This document shows, piece after piece, positions 1 through 8,396 of a stretch of 24,258 nt of DNA. The translations under genes were made by a program, and so were the position numbers. Source of the DNA: an uncultured Oscillospiraceae bacterium (GTDB lineage Bacteria > Bacillota > Clostridia > Oscillospirales > Oscillospiraceae); NCBI GenBank assembly GCA_934661135.1, contig CAKUJA010000026.1:1-24258 (forward strand), given 5' to 3'. Numbering within the stretch: position 1 is the stretch's first letter; each line of letters begins with the position of its first letter. The notes beneath the pieces are model-generated. The model saw only the letters and a program-made list of their open reading frames with translations, did not search any database and was not told the origin of the DNA.

Positions 1-39
1 GAACAGTTTTGTGCAACACTGTGAGAAGGGCAGACTGCA

Positions 40-1182
40 ATGAATGATTTGGAACAGGCGCGCATCCTCGCGCCGGAGTGGAACGCCGTGCGCGAAGAAT
101 TGCATAAATATCCAGAACTCGGAAATTGTGAAAAACGGACGGCGAAGGTGATTGAGCAGCGGCTCAATGCGGTTGGCGTGCGGACAATGCGGCTGCTCGA
201 TACGGCAGTGATCGGCACACTTGCGGGTGCGCTGCCGGGGCGCTGCGTTGCGCTTCGTGCGGATATGGATGCGCTGCCCATGCGGGAGGACAGCGGCAAA
301 CCGTATTCCTCCCGCAACGCGGGTGTTGCGCATACCTGCGGTCACGATGTGCACATGGCTGCGGCACTCGGCGCGGCAGAGCTGCTGGCGCGCCGCAAGG
401 ATACGCTGCGCGGCACCGTAAAATTCTTCTTCCAGCCGGACGAGGAGGGCAGCGGCGGCGCGCAGCGCATGATTGCCGCCGGGTGCATGAAGGGCGTCGA
501 CGCGGTATTCGGCGCGCACGTCTGCCCGGAGCTGCCGCTTGGCACGGTCGGCGTGCGGTACGGCAAATTCTATGCCGCATCGGACACATTTTCGATCCGC
601 ATCACCGGCCGGAGCTGCCACGGCGCGCAGCCAGCGCGCGGCATTGACGCGCTTGCCTGCGCAGCAGCGCTGGTGACGGCGCTGCACGCGCTGCGAAGTC
701 CTGACCCATTTGTGCTCTCAATTGGGACGCTGCACGCAGGAACGGCCATCAACGTCATCGCGGGGCAGGCGGAGCTGACCGGCATTCTGCGCACGCTCGG
801 CGCGGAAAACCGCGCCGCCATGAAGCAGGCCATCCGCGAGACTGTCGACGCGGTCGCCGCGCAATTCGGCGCAAGCGCCGCGCTGACGCTGCACGAGAGC
901 TATGCGGGCGTCGTGAACACGGAGCGCGAGACCGCGCTTGTGGAACGCAGCGCAAAGGCGCTGCTGGGCGCGGATCATGTGAAAATATTGGATTCACCAA
1001 CCATGACAACCGAAGATTTTGGATATTTTATTGACGCTGCAGCCGGTTCGTTTTATCATATTGGCGTCGGCGGAGACTATCCGCTGCACCACCCCGCATT
1101 TTTGCCGGACGCAAGCGCTGTCCCGCTGGCAGCCGCCGTCCACGCGGCCGTTTTAACCGAATATCTCTCTCAGGCAGACTGA
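40..1182 (+). CDS. M20 family amidohydrolase (N-acyl-amino-acid hydrolase type)
   Basis: This 380-residue protein is a zinc-dependent amidohydrolase/carboxypeptidase of the M20D type, the family of hippurate hydrolase, IAA-amino-acid hydrolase and N-acetyl-diaminopimelate deacetylase. Metal-binding and catalytic motifs are visible: RADMDALP (residues 73-80), HTCGHD (98-103), QPDEEG (132-137), His160 and CHGAQP (193-198), with HHPAF near the C-terminus. The length is normal and the small dimerisation domain lies between the two halves of the catalytic domain. GAAGGG upstream of the ATG at 40 serves as a modest ribosome binding site. Aspartate kinase follows 24 bases after the stop, so the two are probably cotranscribed. 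That neighbour makes a role in the diaminopimelate/lysine branch (deacetylation of an N-acetyl intermediate) possible, but substrate cannot be read from sequence and a general peptide or N-acyl-amino-acid scavenging role is equally open. Confidence 0.9.
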   Translation: MNDLEQARILAPEWNAVREELHKYPELGNCEKRTAKVIEQRLNAVGVRTMRLLDTAVIGTLAGALPGRCVALRADMDALPMREDSGKPYSSRNAGVAHTCGHDVHMAAALGAAELLARRKDTLRGTVKFFFQPDEEGSGGAQRMIAAGCMKGVDAVFGAHVCPELPLGTVGVRYGKFYAASDTFSIRITGRSCHGAQPARGIDALACAAALVTALHALRSPDPFVLSIGTLHAGTAINVIAGQAELTGILRTLGAENRAAMKQAIRETVDAVAAQFGASAALTLHESYAGVVNTERETALVERSAKALLGADHVKILDSPTMTTEDFGYFIDAAAGSFYHIGVGGDYPLHHPAFLPDASAVPLAAAVHAAVLTEYLSQAD

Positions 1183-1206
1183 GCATACAGAAAGGATTGC
1201 ATAAAT

Positions 1207-2532
1207 ATGAACACCATTGTCGTCAAATTCGGCGGAACCTCGCTGGCCTCCGCAGAGCAGATTCAAAAAGCCGCGGCCATTGTCCGCAGCGATCCGGCGC
1301 GCCGCTTTGTTGTCGCGTCCGCGCCCGGCAAGCGCACATCTGACGATATAAAGGTCACGGATCTGCTCTACCGCTGCTATGAGCAGGCCGCAGCCGGCGA
1401 AAATTTTGAAGATACGCTCGTATCCATTGAAGCGCGCTTCGCCGAAATTCTCACAGGCCTTGGCCTGACGTTTGCGCTGGCGGACGAGATTGCCACAATC
1501 CGCGCGCACCTGCAAAGGAAGCCGCAGCGCGACTATATGGCCAGCCGCGGCGAATACCTCAACTCCAAAATCATCGCGGCCTACCTCGGCTTCCCATTCG
1601 TCGACGCCGCGCAGTATGTCTCCTTCAGCACTGACGGCACATTCCTGGCGGAGGAGACGAACGCAGCGCTGCACCATGCGCTGGAGACGCTGGACTGCGC
1701 CGTGGTGCCGGGATTTTACGGTGCGCTGCCCGACGGGACGATTCACACCTTCTCCCGCGGCGGCTCGGACGTAACCGGCTCCATCGTGGCGCGCGCTGTG
1801 GGCGCGGAGCTCTATGAAAACTGGACGGACGTGAGCGGTATGCTCGCGGCCGACCCGCGTATCATCGATAATCCGCATAAGATTGAGCACATCACCTACC
1901 AGGAGCTACGGGAGCTTTCGTACATGGGCGCGACCGTGCTGCACGAGGATGCAGTATTCCCGGTGCGCAAGGCGGGGATTCCGATCAACATCCGCAACAC
2001 GAACGCCCCGGACGAGTCCGGCACGATGATTCTGCCGCAGCTTCCGCCGGAGCTGAAAAAGCGGCGCGTGACCGGCATCGCAGGGCACAGCGGCTTCTCG
2101 AGCATCTTTGTGGAAAAGTCGATGATGAACGGTGAAATCGGCTTTGTCGCCAAGCTGCTGACGATTCTGGCGCGGCACGGCATCTCGTTCGAGCACTGCC
2201 CGTCCGGCATCGATACGGTTTCCATCGTGCTGCGCACCGATGCGCTGGAACCCTGCCGCGCGCAGGTGCTTGCCGAGATTCAAAACGAGCTGCATCCCGA
2301 CACGATCAGCGTCGAGGACGGCCTGGCGCTGATCGCCGTCGTCGGCCACGGCATGATCTACTCCAAGGGCACCGCTGCGCGCATTTTCCGCGCGATTGCC
2401 GACGCAAGCATCAACGTGCGCATGATTGACCAGGGATCGAGCGAGCTGAACATCATCATTGCCGTACAGGACGGCGACTATCAGAAGGCCATCCGCAGCA
2501 TCTACGCCGCCGTGGAATGCAAGATGGATTAA
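1207..2532 (+). CDS. lysC: Aspartate kinase
   Basis: Aspartokinase phosphorylates L-aspartate with ATP, the first step toward lysine, threonine and methionine. The N-terminal signature KFGGTS is at residues 7-12, and the kinase domain continues through SRGGSDVTGS and the WTDVSG(M) segment with its DPR motif. Two C-terminal ACT domains follow (roughly residues 295-441, beginning near FSSIFVEKS), which in this family bind lysine or threonine for feedback control. At 441 residues it is a monofunctional enzyme with no homoserine dehydrogenase fusion. The ATG at 1207 is preceded by AAAGGA. The gene sits 24 bases after the amidohydrolase and ends just before a diverged hairpin element and a bidirectional terminator. 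No lysine riboswitch is visible in the short gap. The symbol lysC is used by function; whether lysine or threonine is the inhibitor is not determinable here. Confidence 0.95.
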   Translation: MNTIVVKFGGTSLASAEQIQKAAAIVRSDPARRFVVASAPGKRTSDDIKVTDLLYRCYEQAAAGENFEDTLVSIEARFAEILTGLGLTFALADEIATIRAHLQRKPQRDYMASRGEYLNSKIIAAYLGFPFVDAAQYVSFSTDGTFLAEETNAALHHALETLDCAVVPGFYGALPDGTIHTFSRGGSDVTGSIVARAVGAELYENWTDVSGMLAADPRIIDNPHKIEHITYQELRELSYMGATVLHEDAVFPVRKAGIPINIRNTNAPDESGTMILPQLPPELKKRRVTGIAGHSGFSSIFVEKSMMNGEIGFVAKLLTILARHGISFEHCPSGIDTVSIVLRTDALEPCRAQVLAEIQNELHPDTISVEDGLALIAVVGHGMIYSKGTAARIFRAIADASINVRMIDQGSSELNIIIAVQDGDYQKAIRSIYAAVECKMD

Positions 2533-2643
2533 GGTGACACCGCACAATTGCATCCGCGCGCTTCGGCGGATCTTTTCTGCCAAGCCTTCGGCTTAAAAGG
2601 CTGGATGGGCAGCGGGGTAAAAAGACTTTTTCGACACGCCGAA
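2533..2643 (+). repeat. Diverged, shortened relative of the ~160-bp hairpin element
   Basis: Directly after the aspartate kinase stop. Its left arm, with AATTGCATC, CGGCGGATCTTTTCTGC and nearby bases, aligns with the left arm of the element at 10094 (AATTGCGTC, CGCCGGATCTTTTCCTGC). It still folds: TTCGGCG at 2570-2576 pairs with CGCCGAA at 2637-2643, and TGCC with GGCA inside. It lacks the conserved GCAGGAATACT loop and is about 50 bases shorter, so it looks like an internally deleted or very divergent copy. Confidence 0.55.
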
Positions 2644-2674
2644 ATGCCCGCGCATCCAAAGGATGCGCGGGCAT
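2644..2674. terminator. Bidirectional terminator between lysC and gltA
   Basis: ATGCCCGCGCATCC pairs perfectly with GGATGCGCGGGCAT (14 bp) around an AAA loop. It lies between two convergent genes, and the flanking TCTTATTAT (plus) and ATTTCGG (minus) tails are T-rich enough to serve either direction, better on the plus strand. Confidence 0.85.
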
Positions 2675-2678
2675 CTTA

Positions 2679-4037
2679 TTATCGTTCTTCGATGGGGATA
2701 TAGGCGTGGTGCTCCACGGCGGCGCGGTAGGCCGGACGCATGATGCGGTTGCCGGTCACAAGCTCCTCGAGCCGGTGGGCACACCAGCCGGCGATGCGCG
2801 CGGTGGCAAACAGCGGCGTGTAGATGTCCTCCGGAAGATCGAGCATATTGTAGATCAGGCCGGAATAGAGGTCGACATTCGCGCACATCGGAATGCGCTG
2901 GTGCTTGCGCTCCATGATCTTCTGGATGCCTAGCTCCTCGACACGCTCCATCAGCTGCAGATCGCCGAGGCGACCTTTTTCCGCAGCCAGCGCAGCGGCG
3001 TATTTCTTGATGACGACAGCGCGCGGATCGGACATCGTGTAGACCGCGTGGCCAAGGCCGTAGAGCTTGCCGGAGCGGTCGCCCGCGTCGCCGTCGAGCA
3101 GCCGGTCAAGCATTGTGCCGAGCGCGTCGTCCGTCGGCGCGTCGCCGACCTCTTGTTTGATTGTGCGGAACATTTGCAGCACCTTGGCGTTCGCACCGCC
3201 ATGCAGCGGGCCTTTCAGCGAGCCAACCGCGCCGGCGATGGCGCTGTATGTGTCAGTGCCGGACGAGGAGATGGCGCGGCAGACAAACGTGGAGTTGTTA
3301 CTCGAGTGCTCGGCGTGCAGAATCAGCATCAGGTCGAGCAGGTGCGATTCCTGTGGCGTGTAGCTCTTGTCCGCGCGGGTCATACGGAGCAGATTTTCCG
3401 CGACGGAAAGCTCCGGCAGCGGATTGTGCAGATAGAGGGATTTTCCCTCGAAATAGTGGCGCTTGGCCATGAGCGCGTTGGCCGCGATCAGCGGGAAGCG
3501 CGCGATGAGCTGGATGGACTGGCGCAGGACATTCGCCGGAGCGATGTCGTCCGCGCGGTCGTCGAAAGAATAGAGCGCAAGAACGCTGCGCGCGAGCTGG
3601 TTCATAATGTCGCGGCTCGGCGCCTTCAAAATCATATCCTCGGTAAATGCCTTGGGCATCTGGCGGGCATTGGCGAGAATCTGGTTGAACTGCTGAAGCT
3701 CCTCGGCGGTGGGCAGCTTCCCGAGCAGGAGCAGATAGGCGACCTCCTCATAGCCAAACGTACCGGCCTTCTGGTGCGCTTCCACGATTTCCTCCACGCT
3801 GATGCCGCGGTAGTAGAGCTTGCCGGGCATGGGGACGCGCTGGCCGTCAACCATGTAGTAACCCTGCACACTGCCGACCTTGCTGATGCCGACAAGCACG
3901 CCGGTACCGTCGTTGTTTCGAAGTCCCCGCTTGATGTCCTGATTCGTATATAGCTCCGCCGGGATGGAGTAATCCTTGACAAGATCGCGGCTCATGCTGT
4001 TGATATACCCTTGCAGGCGTTGTTCCTGTTCGTACAT
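2679..4037 (-). CDS. gltA: Citrate synthase
   Basis: Citrate synthase condenses acetyl-CoA and oxaloacetate to citrate. The 452-residue protein carries the family's catalytic triad in context: His279 in HGGANAKV, His330 in GLGHAVY and Asp389 in ANVDLYSG. An N-terminal extension of about 50 residues before the usual core and the LYYRGIS motif fit the form common in anaerobic Clostridia. The ATG at 4037 follows a strong GGAGGGG site. The gene is divergent from aconitase and isocitrate dehydrogenase across a 225-bp gap, so all three left-half TCA enzymes sit together, supplying 2-oxoglutarate for glutamate (and then proline through proBA further on). A promoter and a 14-bp dyad lie just upstream. 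Activity on propionyl-CoA (2-methylcitrate synthase) cannot be excluded, but the neighbours favour citrate. Confidence 0.95.
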   Translation of the reverse strand: MYEQEQRLQGYINSMSRDLVKDYSIPAELYTNQDIKRGLRNNDGTGVLVGISKVGSVQGYYMVDGQRVPMPGKLYYRGISVEEIVEAHQKAGTFGYEEVAYLLLLGKLPTAEELQQFNQILANARQMPKAFTEDMILKAPSRDIMNQLARSVLALYSFDDRADDIAPANVLRQSIQLIARFPLIAANALMAKRHYFEGKSLYLHNPLPELSVAENLLRMTRADKSYTPQESHLLDLMLILHAEHSSNNSTFVCRAISSSGTDTYSAIAGAVGSLKGPLHGGANAKVLQMFRTIKQEVGDAPTDDALGTMLDRLLDGDAGDRSGKLYGLGHAVYTMSDPRAVVIKKYAAALAAEKGRLGDLQLMERVEELGIQKIMERKHQRIPMCANVDLYSGLIYNMLDLPEDIYTPLFATARIAGWCAHRLEELVTGNRIMRPAYRAAVEHHAYIPIEER

Positions 4038-4050
4038 GATGTCCCCTCCA

Positions 4051-4064
4051 GTACAATGTTGTAC
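4051..4064. promoter_or_regulatory. Dyad GTACAA-TG-TTGTAC, candidate operator of gltA
   Basis: A perfect inverted repeat with 6-bp arms and a 2-base centre. It lies between the minus-strand -10 box (4067-4072) and the gltA ribosome binding site, where the transcription start is expected. A repressor bound here would block initiation. The cognate regulator is unknown. Confidence 0.45.
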
Positions 4065-4066
4065 CC

Positions 4067-4095
4067 ATTCTAGCGGACGCGTCTTAAAAATGCAA
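4067..4095 (-). promoter_or_regulatory. Promoter of gltA
   Basis: On the minus strand TTGCAT (4090-4095) and TAGAAT (4067-4072) are separated by 17 bases, a good sigma-A type promoter, about 30 bases before the gltA start codon. Confidence 0.7.
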
Positions 4096-4194
4096 GCATT
4101 TTTTTATAAATTTCAAAATTTGAGGAGTATTGCTTCATTTTTGTGTTTTTATTTCGTCTGTTTTGCAAGTTTTCATTTATTTCTTTCATTTCTA

Positions 4195-4223
4195 TTGCAC
4201 ATCGGCGCAAAAACTGTTATACT
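4195..4223 (+). promoter_or_regulatory. Promoter of the aconitase-isocitrate dehydrogenase operon
   Basis: TTGCAC (4195-4200) and TATACT (4218-4223) are separated by 17 bases. The predicted start is about 30 bases before the aconitase ATG, in an AT-rich stretch that contrasts with the GC-rich genes. Confidence 0.75.
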
Positions 4224-4261
4224 GTGCGCAGAAAAAGAAACCACGGAAAGGCGGCGATTCC

Positions 4262-6496
4262 ATGAATCTCCCCAAGCAGTCCGCAGTCTGGACAAACGGC
4301 CGTCCGGTTCCCGGCACAGCCGGCAGTCGTGCGGGCACAATGGCGTGGAAGATACTCCACGCGCACAGCCGCAGCGTTGACCCCAACGCGCTGCGCATCA
4401 CCTTCGACTCTCTGATCTCGCACGACATCACCTATGTCGGCGTCATCCAGACCGCAAAAGCCAGCGGCCTGACCGAATTTCCGGTTCCCTATGTGCTGAC
4501 CAACTGTCACAACAGCCTTTGCGCCGTCGGCGGAACCATCAACGAGGACGACCATATTTTCGGTCTGTCCGCCGCGAAGAAATACGGCGGCATCTATGTA
4601 CCGGCTAATCAGGCCGTCATCCACCAATACGCGCGCGAGATGATGACCGGCTGCGGCCGAATGATTCTCGGCTCTGACAGCCACACGCGCTACGGCGCGC
4701 TCGGCACCATGGGCATCGGCGAGGGCGGCCCGGAGATCGTCAAACAGTTGCTCCGCAACACCTACGACGTCGCCATGCCGGACGTGGTGCTCGTCTACCT
4801 GACGGGCAAGCCCGCCCGCGGCGTCGGCCCGCACGACGTTGCCATCGCGCTCTGCGGCGCGGTCTACGACTCCGGCTTTGTGAAAAACAAGGTCTTGGAG
4901 TTCGCCGGACCGGGTGTCGCCAGCCTGCCGATGGACTACCGCATCGGCATCGACGTCATGACCACCGAGACCGCCTGCCTGTCCTCGATCTGGCAGACCG
5001 ATGAAAAGGTAGAGGAATACCTCGCCGTCCACGGCCGCCCGGAGACGTATCGGAAGCTCGAACCCGAGGAGGGCGCGCTCTACGACAGCGTCATTGAGAT
5101 CGACCTCGGCAAGATTGAGCCGATGGTCGCGATGCCGTTCCATCCATCGCGCGCGTTCACCGTGCGTGACGTGCAGGCGAACGGCGCAGACATCCTGCGC
5201 CAGACCGAGCTGCTCGCGCAGGAGCAGTTCGGCGGCAAGGTGGAGCTGCACCTCACCGACAAGCTGAAGGGCGGCAAGCTCGTCGTTGACCAGGGCATCA
5301 TCGCCGGCTGCTCCGGCGGAATGTATGACAACATTGCGGAGGCCGCCGCCATTTTGGACGGCCACAGCATCGGCGACGGGTATTTCTCGCTGTCGGTCTA
5401 TCCGCCATCGATTCCGGTCAACCTCGCACTGATGAAGCACGGCGTCCAGCAGACGCTTCTCGAAGCGGGCGCGCTCTTTAAGCCGTGCTTCTGCGGGCCG
5501 TGCTTCGGCGCGGGCGACGTGCCGGGCAACGACGCGCTTTCAATCCGCCACACGACGCGCAATTTCCCAAACCGCGAAGGCTCCAAGCCGTCCGGCGGAC
5601 AGTTGGCCGGCGTCATGCTGATGGACGCGCGCTCCATCGCGGCAACCGCGCGCAACCACGGCGTGCTCACCGCCGCGACGGAGATCGATTATACGATACC
5701 CGCCTTGCGCGCGGAGGAATTTGACGGCAGTGTATACCAGAAGCGCTGCTACTTTGGATTTGGCAAGGCGGAGCCGGACGCGGCGCTGCGGCTCGGGCCA
5801 AACATCACCGAATGGCCGAAGATCCCGGCGCTGCCGGAAAATCTGCTGATGGAGCTGGCCTGCGTCCTGCACGACCCGGTGACGACCACAGACGAGCTGA
5901 TTCCGTCGGGCGAGACGTCGTCCTACCGCTCAAACCCGCTGAAGCTCGCAACGTTTGCGCTTTCGCGGCGCGAGCCGCAGTATGTCGGCCGCGCAAACGG
6001 CATTGCCGCGCTGGAAGCGGCGCGGCAGGCTGGGAGTCTGGACGCGGAAACCGCTGCGCTGATCGAGCGCTGCGGCGGCAGCACGGCAAATACCGGCATC
6101 GGCTCGGTGATTTTTGCGAACAAGCCCGGCGACGGCTCGGCGCGTGAGCAGGCCGCGAGCTGCCAGCGCGTGCTCGGCGGGTGCGCGAACATCTGCTATG
6201 AATACGCGACGAAGCGCTACCGCTCGAACTGCATCAATTGGGGAATGCTGCCGTTCCACATCGACGCGGATGTCCCCTTCGACTACAAGCCGGGCGACCG
6301 TATCTTTGTGCCGCACGTGCGCAGCGCCGTTGAATCCGGCGCAAAGGACATTCCCGCGACCGTCCTCCGTAAGGACGGGACGACGGCGCCGATTCTGCTG
6401 CATCTGCCGGAGCTGACAGCGGACGAGCGGCAGATTTTGCTCGACGGCTGCCTGATGAACTACTATGCCGCAAACCACGCCAAGGAGAACGTATAA
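4262..6496 (+). CDS. acn: Aconitate hydratase
   Basis: Aconitase isomerises citrate to isocitrate through cis-aconitate using a [4Fe-4S] cluster. Taken from the ATG at 4262 the protein has 744 residues, close to the mitochondrial-type aconitase length and shorter than the ~890-residue AcnA. GSDSHT (137-142) is the substrate-binding motif; the cluster ligands are Cys350 in GCSGGMYDN and Cys411/Cys414 in CFCGPCFG. The C-terminal swivel domain with CINWGM-type sequence is present. An in-frame ATG at 4130 would add 44 residues rich in Phe and Cys, but it lies upstream of the promoter, so 4262 is the start; AAAGGCGG precedes it. Isocitrate dehydrogenase begins on the base after the stop codon, which implies tight translational coupling. 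Related hydratases act on homoaconitate or methylcitrate; the neighbouring citrate synthase and Icd make aconitase the best call. Confidence 0.93.
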   Translation: MNLPKQSAVWTNGRPVPGTAGSRAGTMAWKILHAHSRSVDPNALRITFDSLISHDITYVGVIQTAKASGLTEFPVPYVLTNCHNSLCAVGGTINEDDHIFGLSAAKKYGGIYVPANQAVIHQYAREMMTGCGRMILGSDSHTRYGALGTMGIGEGGPEIVKQLLRNTYDVAMPDVVLVYLTGKPARGVGPHDVAIALCGAVYDSGFVKNKVLEFAGPGVASLPMDYRIGIDVMTTETACLSSIWQTDEKVEEYLAVHGRPETYRKLEPEEGALYDSVIEIDLGKIEPMVAMPFHPSRAFTVRDVQANGADILRQTELLAQEQFGGKVELHLTDKLKGGKLVVDQGIIAGCSGGMYDNIAEAAAILDGHSIGDGYFSLSVYPPSIPVNLALMKHGVQQTLLEAGALFKPCFCGPCFGAGDVPGNDALSIRHTTRNFPNREGSKPSGGQLAGVMLMDARSIAATARNHGVLTAATEIDYTIPALRAEEFDGSVYQKRCYFGFGKAEPDAALRLGPNITEWPKIPALPENLLMELACVLHDPVTTTDELIPSGETSSYRSNPLKLATFALSRREPQYVGRANGIAALEAARQAGSLDAETAALIERCGGSTANTGIGSVIFANKPGDGSAREQAASCQRVLGGCANICYEYATKRYRSNCINWGMLPFHIDADVPFDYKPGDRIFVPHVRSAVESGAKDIPATVLRKDGTTAPILLHLPELTADERQILLDGCLMNYYAANHAKENV

Positions 6497-7696
6497 ATGG
6501 AAAAGATCAAAATGACAACGCCCATCGTCGAGATGGACGGCGACGAGATGACCCGCATCCTGTGGCAGCAGATCAAGGACGAGCTGCTGACGCCGTTTGT
6601 GGAGCTGAACACCGAATACTATGACCTCGGCCTGCCAAACCGCGACGCGACGCGCGATCAGGTGACGATCGACGCGGGCAACGCAATCAAAAAATATCAC
6701 GTCGGCGTCAAATGCGCAACGATCACGCCGAACAAGCAGCGCGTGGAGGAGTATAACCTCCATGAGATGTGGAAAAGTCCGAATGGGACGATCCGCGCGA
6801 TTCTCGACGGCACGGTTTTCCGCGCGCCGATTTTAACCGGGATGATTCCGCCGTATGTGGCCAACTGGAAAAAGCCGATTACGATCGCGCGCCACGCCTA
6901 CGGCGACCTCTACAAGGGCACGGAATACCGCGTTCCCTGCCCCGGCACGGCGACGCTCTCATTTTGCGGCGAGGATGGAACGGAATTTTCCCAGACCATC
7001 TACGAATTCGAGTGCCCCGGTGTGCTTCAGGGTATCTACAACAAGGATTCCTCGATTGAAGCGTTTGCGCACTCGTGCTTCAACTATGCGCTGTCGACCA
7101 AGCAGGATCTCTGGTTCTCGGCGAAGGACACGATCTCGAAGCAGTATGACCAGACATTCAAGCTGATTTTCCAGCGCATCTATGACGAGGAATACAGGGC
7201 CAAATTCGAAGCTGCCGGGATCACCTATTTTTATACGCTGATCGACGACGCTGTCGCGCGCGTCATGCGCTCGGAGGGCGGCTTCATCTGGGCGTGCAAA
7301 AACTACGACGGCGACGTCATGAGCGACATGATCTCCGCCGCGTTCGGCAGTCTCGCGATGATGACAAGCGTGCTCGTCTCGCCGGACGGCAACTTTGAAT
7401 ATGAGGCCGCACACGGCACGATCACGCGCCACTATTACCGCTACCTCAAGGGTGAGCAGACATCCTCCAACCCGATTGCGACGATTTTTGCATGGACGGG
7501 CGCGCTGGCCAAGCGCGGCGAGCTGGACGGCAATGCGGCGCTGACCGACTTTGCTAAAAAGCTGGAAGCCGCCTGCCTTGACACGGTGCGGGCGGGCACG
7601 ATGACCGGTGATCTCGCTGCGCTCTGCGGCAGAACCGGTGTGACGAGCAGCGCATTCCTCAAGGCGGTGCACAGTACCATGGAGCAGCGGCTTTGA
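6497..7696 (+). CDS. icd: Isocitrate dehydrogenase, NADP-type, eukaryotic-like (type II)
   Basis: Oxidatively decarboxylates isocitrate to 2-oxoglutarate. The 399-residue protein belongs to the homodimeric type II class found in eukaryotic cytosol and some bacteria, not the E. coli/Bacillus type I class. Evidence is the opening PIVEMDGDEMTRILW, the KSPNGTIR substrate segment, and AAHGTITRHY near residue 310, where Arg and His are the usual NADP determinants. The start codon directly follows the aconitase stop (TAA-ATG), with AAGGAG inside the end of acn as its ribosome binding site. It closes the citrate synthase-aconitase-Icd set. A 14-bp stem terminator follows at once, so the operon ends here. 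Confidence 0.95.
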   Translation: MEKIKMTTPIVEMDGDEMTRILWQQIKDELLTPFVELNTEYYDLGLPNRDATRDQVTIDAGNAIKKYHVGVKCATITPNKQRVEEYNLHEMWKSPNGTIRAILDGTVFRAPILTGMIPPYVANWKKPITIARHAYGDLYKGTEYRVPCPGTATLSFCGEDGTEFSQTIYEFECPGVLQGIYNKDSSIEAFAHSCFNYALSTKQDLWFSAKDTISKQYDQTFKLIFQRIYDEEYRAKFEAAGITYFYTLIDDAVARVMRSEGGFIWACKNYDGDVMSDMISAAFGSLAMMTSVLVSPDGNFEYEAAHGTITRHYYRYLKGEQTSSNPIATIFAWTGALAKRGELDGNAALTDFAKKLEAACLDTVRAGTMTGDLAALCGRTGVTSSAFLKAVHSTMEQRL

Positions 7697-7702
7697 TCGT
7701 TC

Positions 7703-7734
7703 AAACAGAGGACGGATTCTCCGTCCTCTGTTTT
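7703..7734 (+). terminator. Terminator of the acn-icd operon
   Basis: A perfect 14-bp stem (AAACAGAGGACGGA with its complement) around a TTC loop, ending in TTTT, starting six bases after the icd stop. Confidence 0.92.
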
Positions 7735-7850
7735 CAGCGTGTCAAAAAAGGAAACCGTTTGCGCCCATTCTTTTCGGTGAAGAAAAGAATGAATTCAAAG
7801 AAGCGTGCCATACGGTGCGGCGAGAACGGGCGGACGGGACATTCCGACAC
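7735..7850. repeat. Intergenic stretch with a CATTCTTTTC hairpin
   Basis: No gene is evident. CATTCTTTTC (7766-7775) pairs perfectly with GAAAAGAATG (7782-7791) around GGTGAA. There is no T-run, so it is not a simple terminator. The style resembles dispersed intergenic palindromes of related Clostridia, but no second copy lies in this window, so the repeat status is a guess. Confidence 0.35.
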
Positions 7851-7878
7851 TTGACAAGTGCCGGATTTTTGTTACAAT
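7851..7878 (+). promoter_or_regulatory. Promoter of the DUF4430 lipoprotein gene
   Basis: A perfect -35 TTGACA (7851-7856) and -10 TACAAT (7873-7878), 16 bases apart. The leader of about 65 bases has no recognisable riboswitch. Confidence 0.8.
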
Positions 7879-7951
7879 ATGGGGGCAAAAATCGAACGGC
7901 CGGGAGATCGGCTTGCGATTTTTAGCCTTTTGAAACAGGAGAATTCTACGC

Positions 7952-8347
7952 ATGAAAAAGCAGATGAAAATGCTTCTGGCGCTTGTGTTGATCGTTGCCG
8001 TTCTGTCCACCGCACTGTTCGGCTGTGCCAAGAAGGACGAGACCCCCGCCGGCAGCAAGACCGTCACCGTGCAGGTTGTTCACGCGGACGGCACAACGAA
8101 GGACTTCACGCTCCACACCGACGCAGAGACGCTCGGCCAGGCGCTTGTTGAGGACAAGGAGCTCGGCGTTGAGGGTGAGGACAGCGACTACGGCCTGTTC
8201 ATCACGACCGTTGACGGCGAGACCGCTTCCAACGACGACCAGACCTTCTGGCTCATCAGTCAGGACGGCACAGCACTCGAGGTTGGCGCGGACAGCCAGC
8301 CTGTGGCAGACGGCGAGCACTACGAGCTGACGCTCACACAGTGGTAA
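7952..8347 (+). CDS. DUF4430 domain lipoprotein
   Basis: A 131-residue secreted lipoprotein. Residues 1-24 are a type II signal sequence (KK, then a run of Leu/Val/Ala) ending in the lipobox LFGC, with Cys25 as the lipidated residue. The mature part, with the KTVTVQVVHADG strand, the GQALVEDKELGVEG segment and the final YELTLTQW strand, matches the DUF4430 fold, which is related to the beta domain of transcobalamin/intrinsic factor. Proteins of this family are surface-anchored and often found with cobalamin or corrinoid uptake genes, but nothing here supports a ligand. An AGGAG site precedes the ATG at 7952. The gene has its own strong promoter and a terminator, so it is monocistronic. The product is acidic after the anchor, as expected for an extracytoplasmic domain. 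Confidence 0.82.
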   Translation: MKKQMKMLLALVLIVAVLSTALFGCAKKDETPAGSKTVTVQVVHADGTTKDFTLHTDAETLGQALVEDKELGVEGEDSDYGLFITTVDGETASNDDQTFWLISQDGTALEVGADSQPVADGEHYELTLTQW

Positions 8348-8353
8348 AACCGG

Positions 8354-8394
8354 AAACTCCCGGCAGCTTCGATAACGCTGCCGGGAGTTTTTTT
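8354..8394. terminator. Terminator shared by the lipoprotein gene and the LysR gene
   Basis: A 14-bp perfect stem (AAACTCCCGGCAGC with its complement) and a 9-base loop, followed by seven Ts on the plus strand. On the minus strand it follows the LysR stop and reads into TTTCCGGTTTT, so it can work in both directions. Confidence 0.92.
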
Positions 8395-8396
8395 GC

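Noticed and set aside
3048..3953. 301-codon open frame on the plus strand inside the citrate synthase gene
   Set aside because: It is antisense to a clear citrate synthase with all catalytic residues. Long antisense frames are common in GC-rich coding DNA, and it has no ribosome site.
4217..5440. 407-codon open frame antisense to aconitase
   Set aside because: Shadow of the aconitase codon pattern; composition is Ala/Val/Asp/Arg-rich with no recognisable domain.
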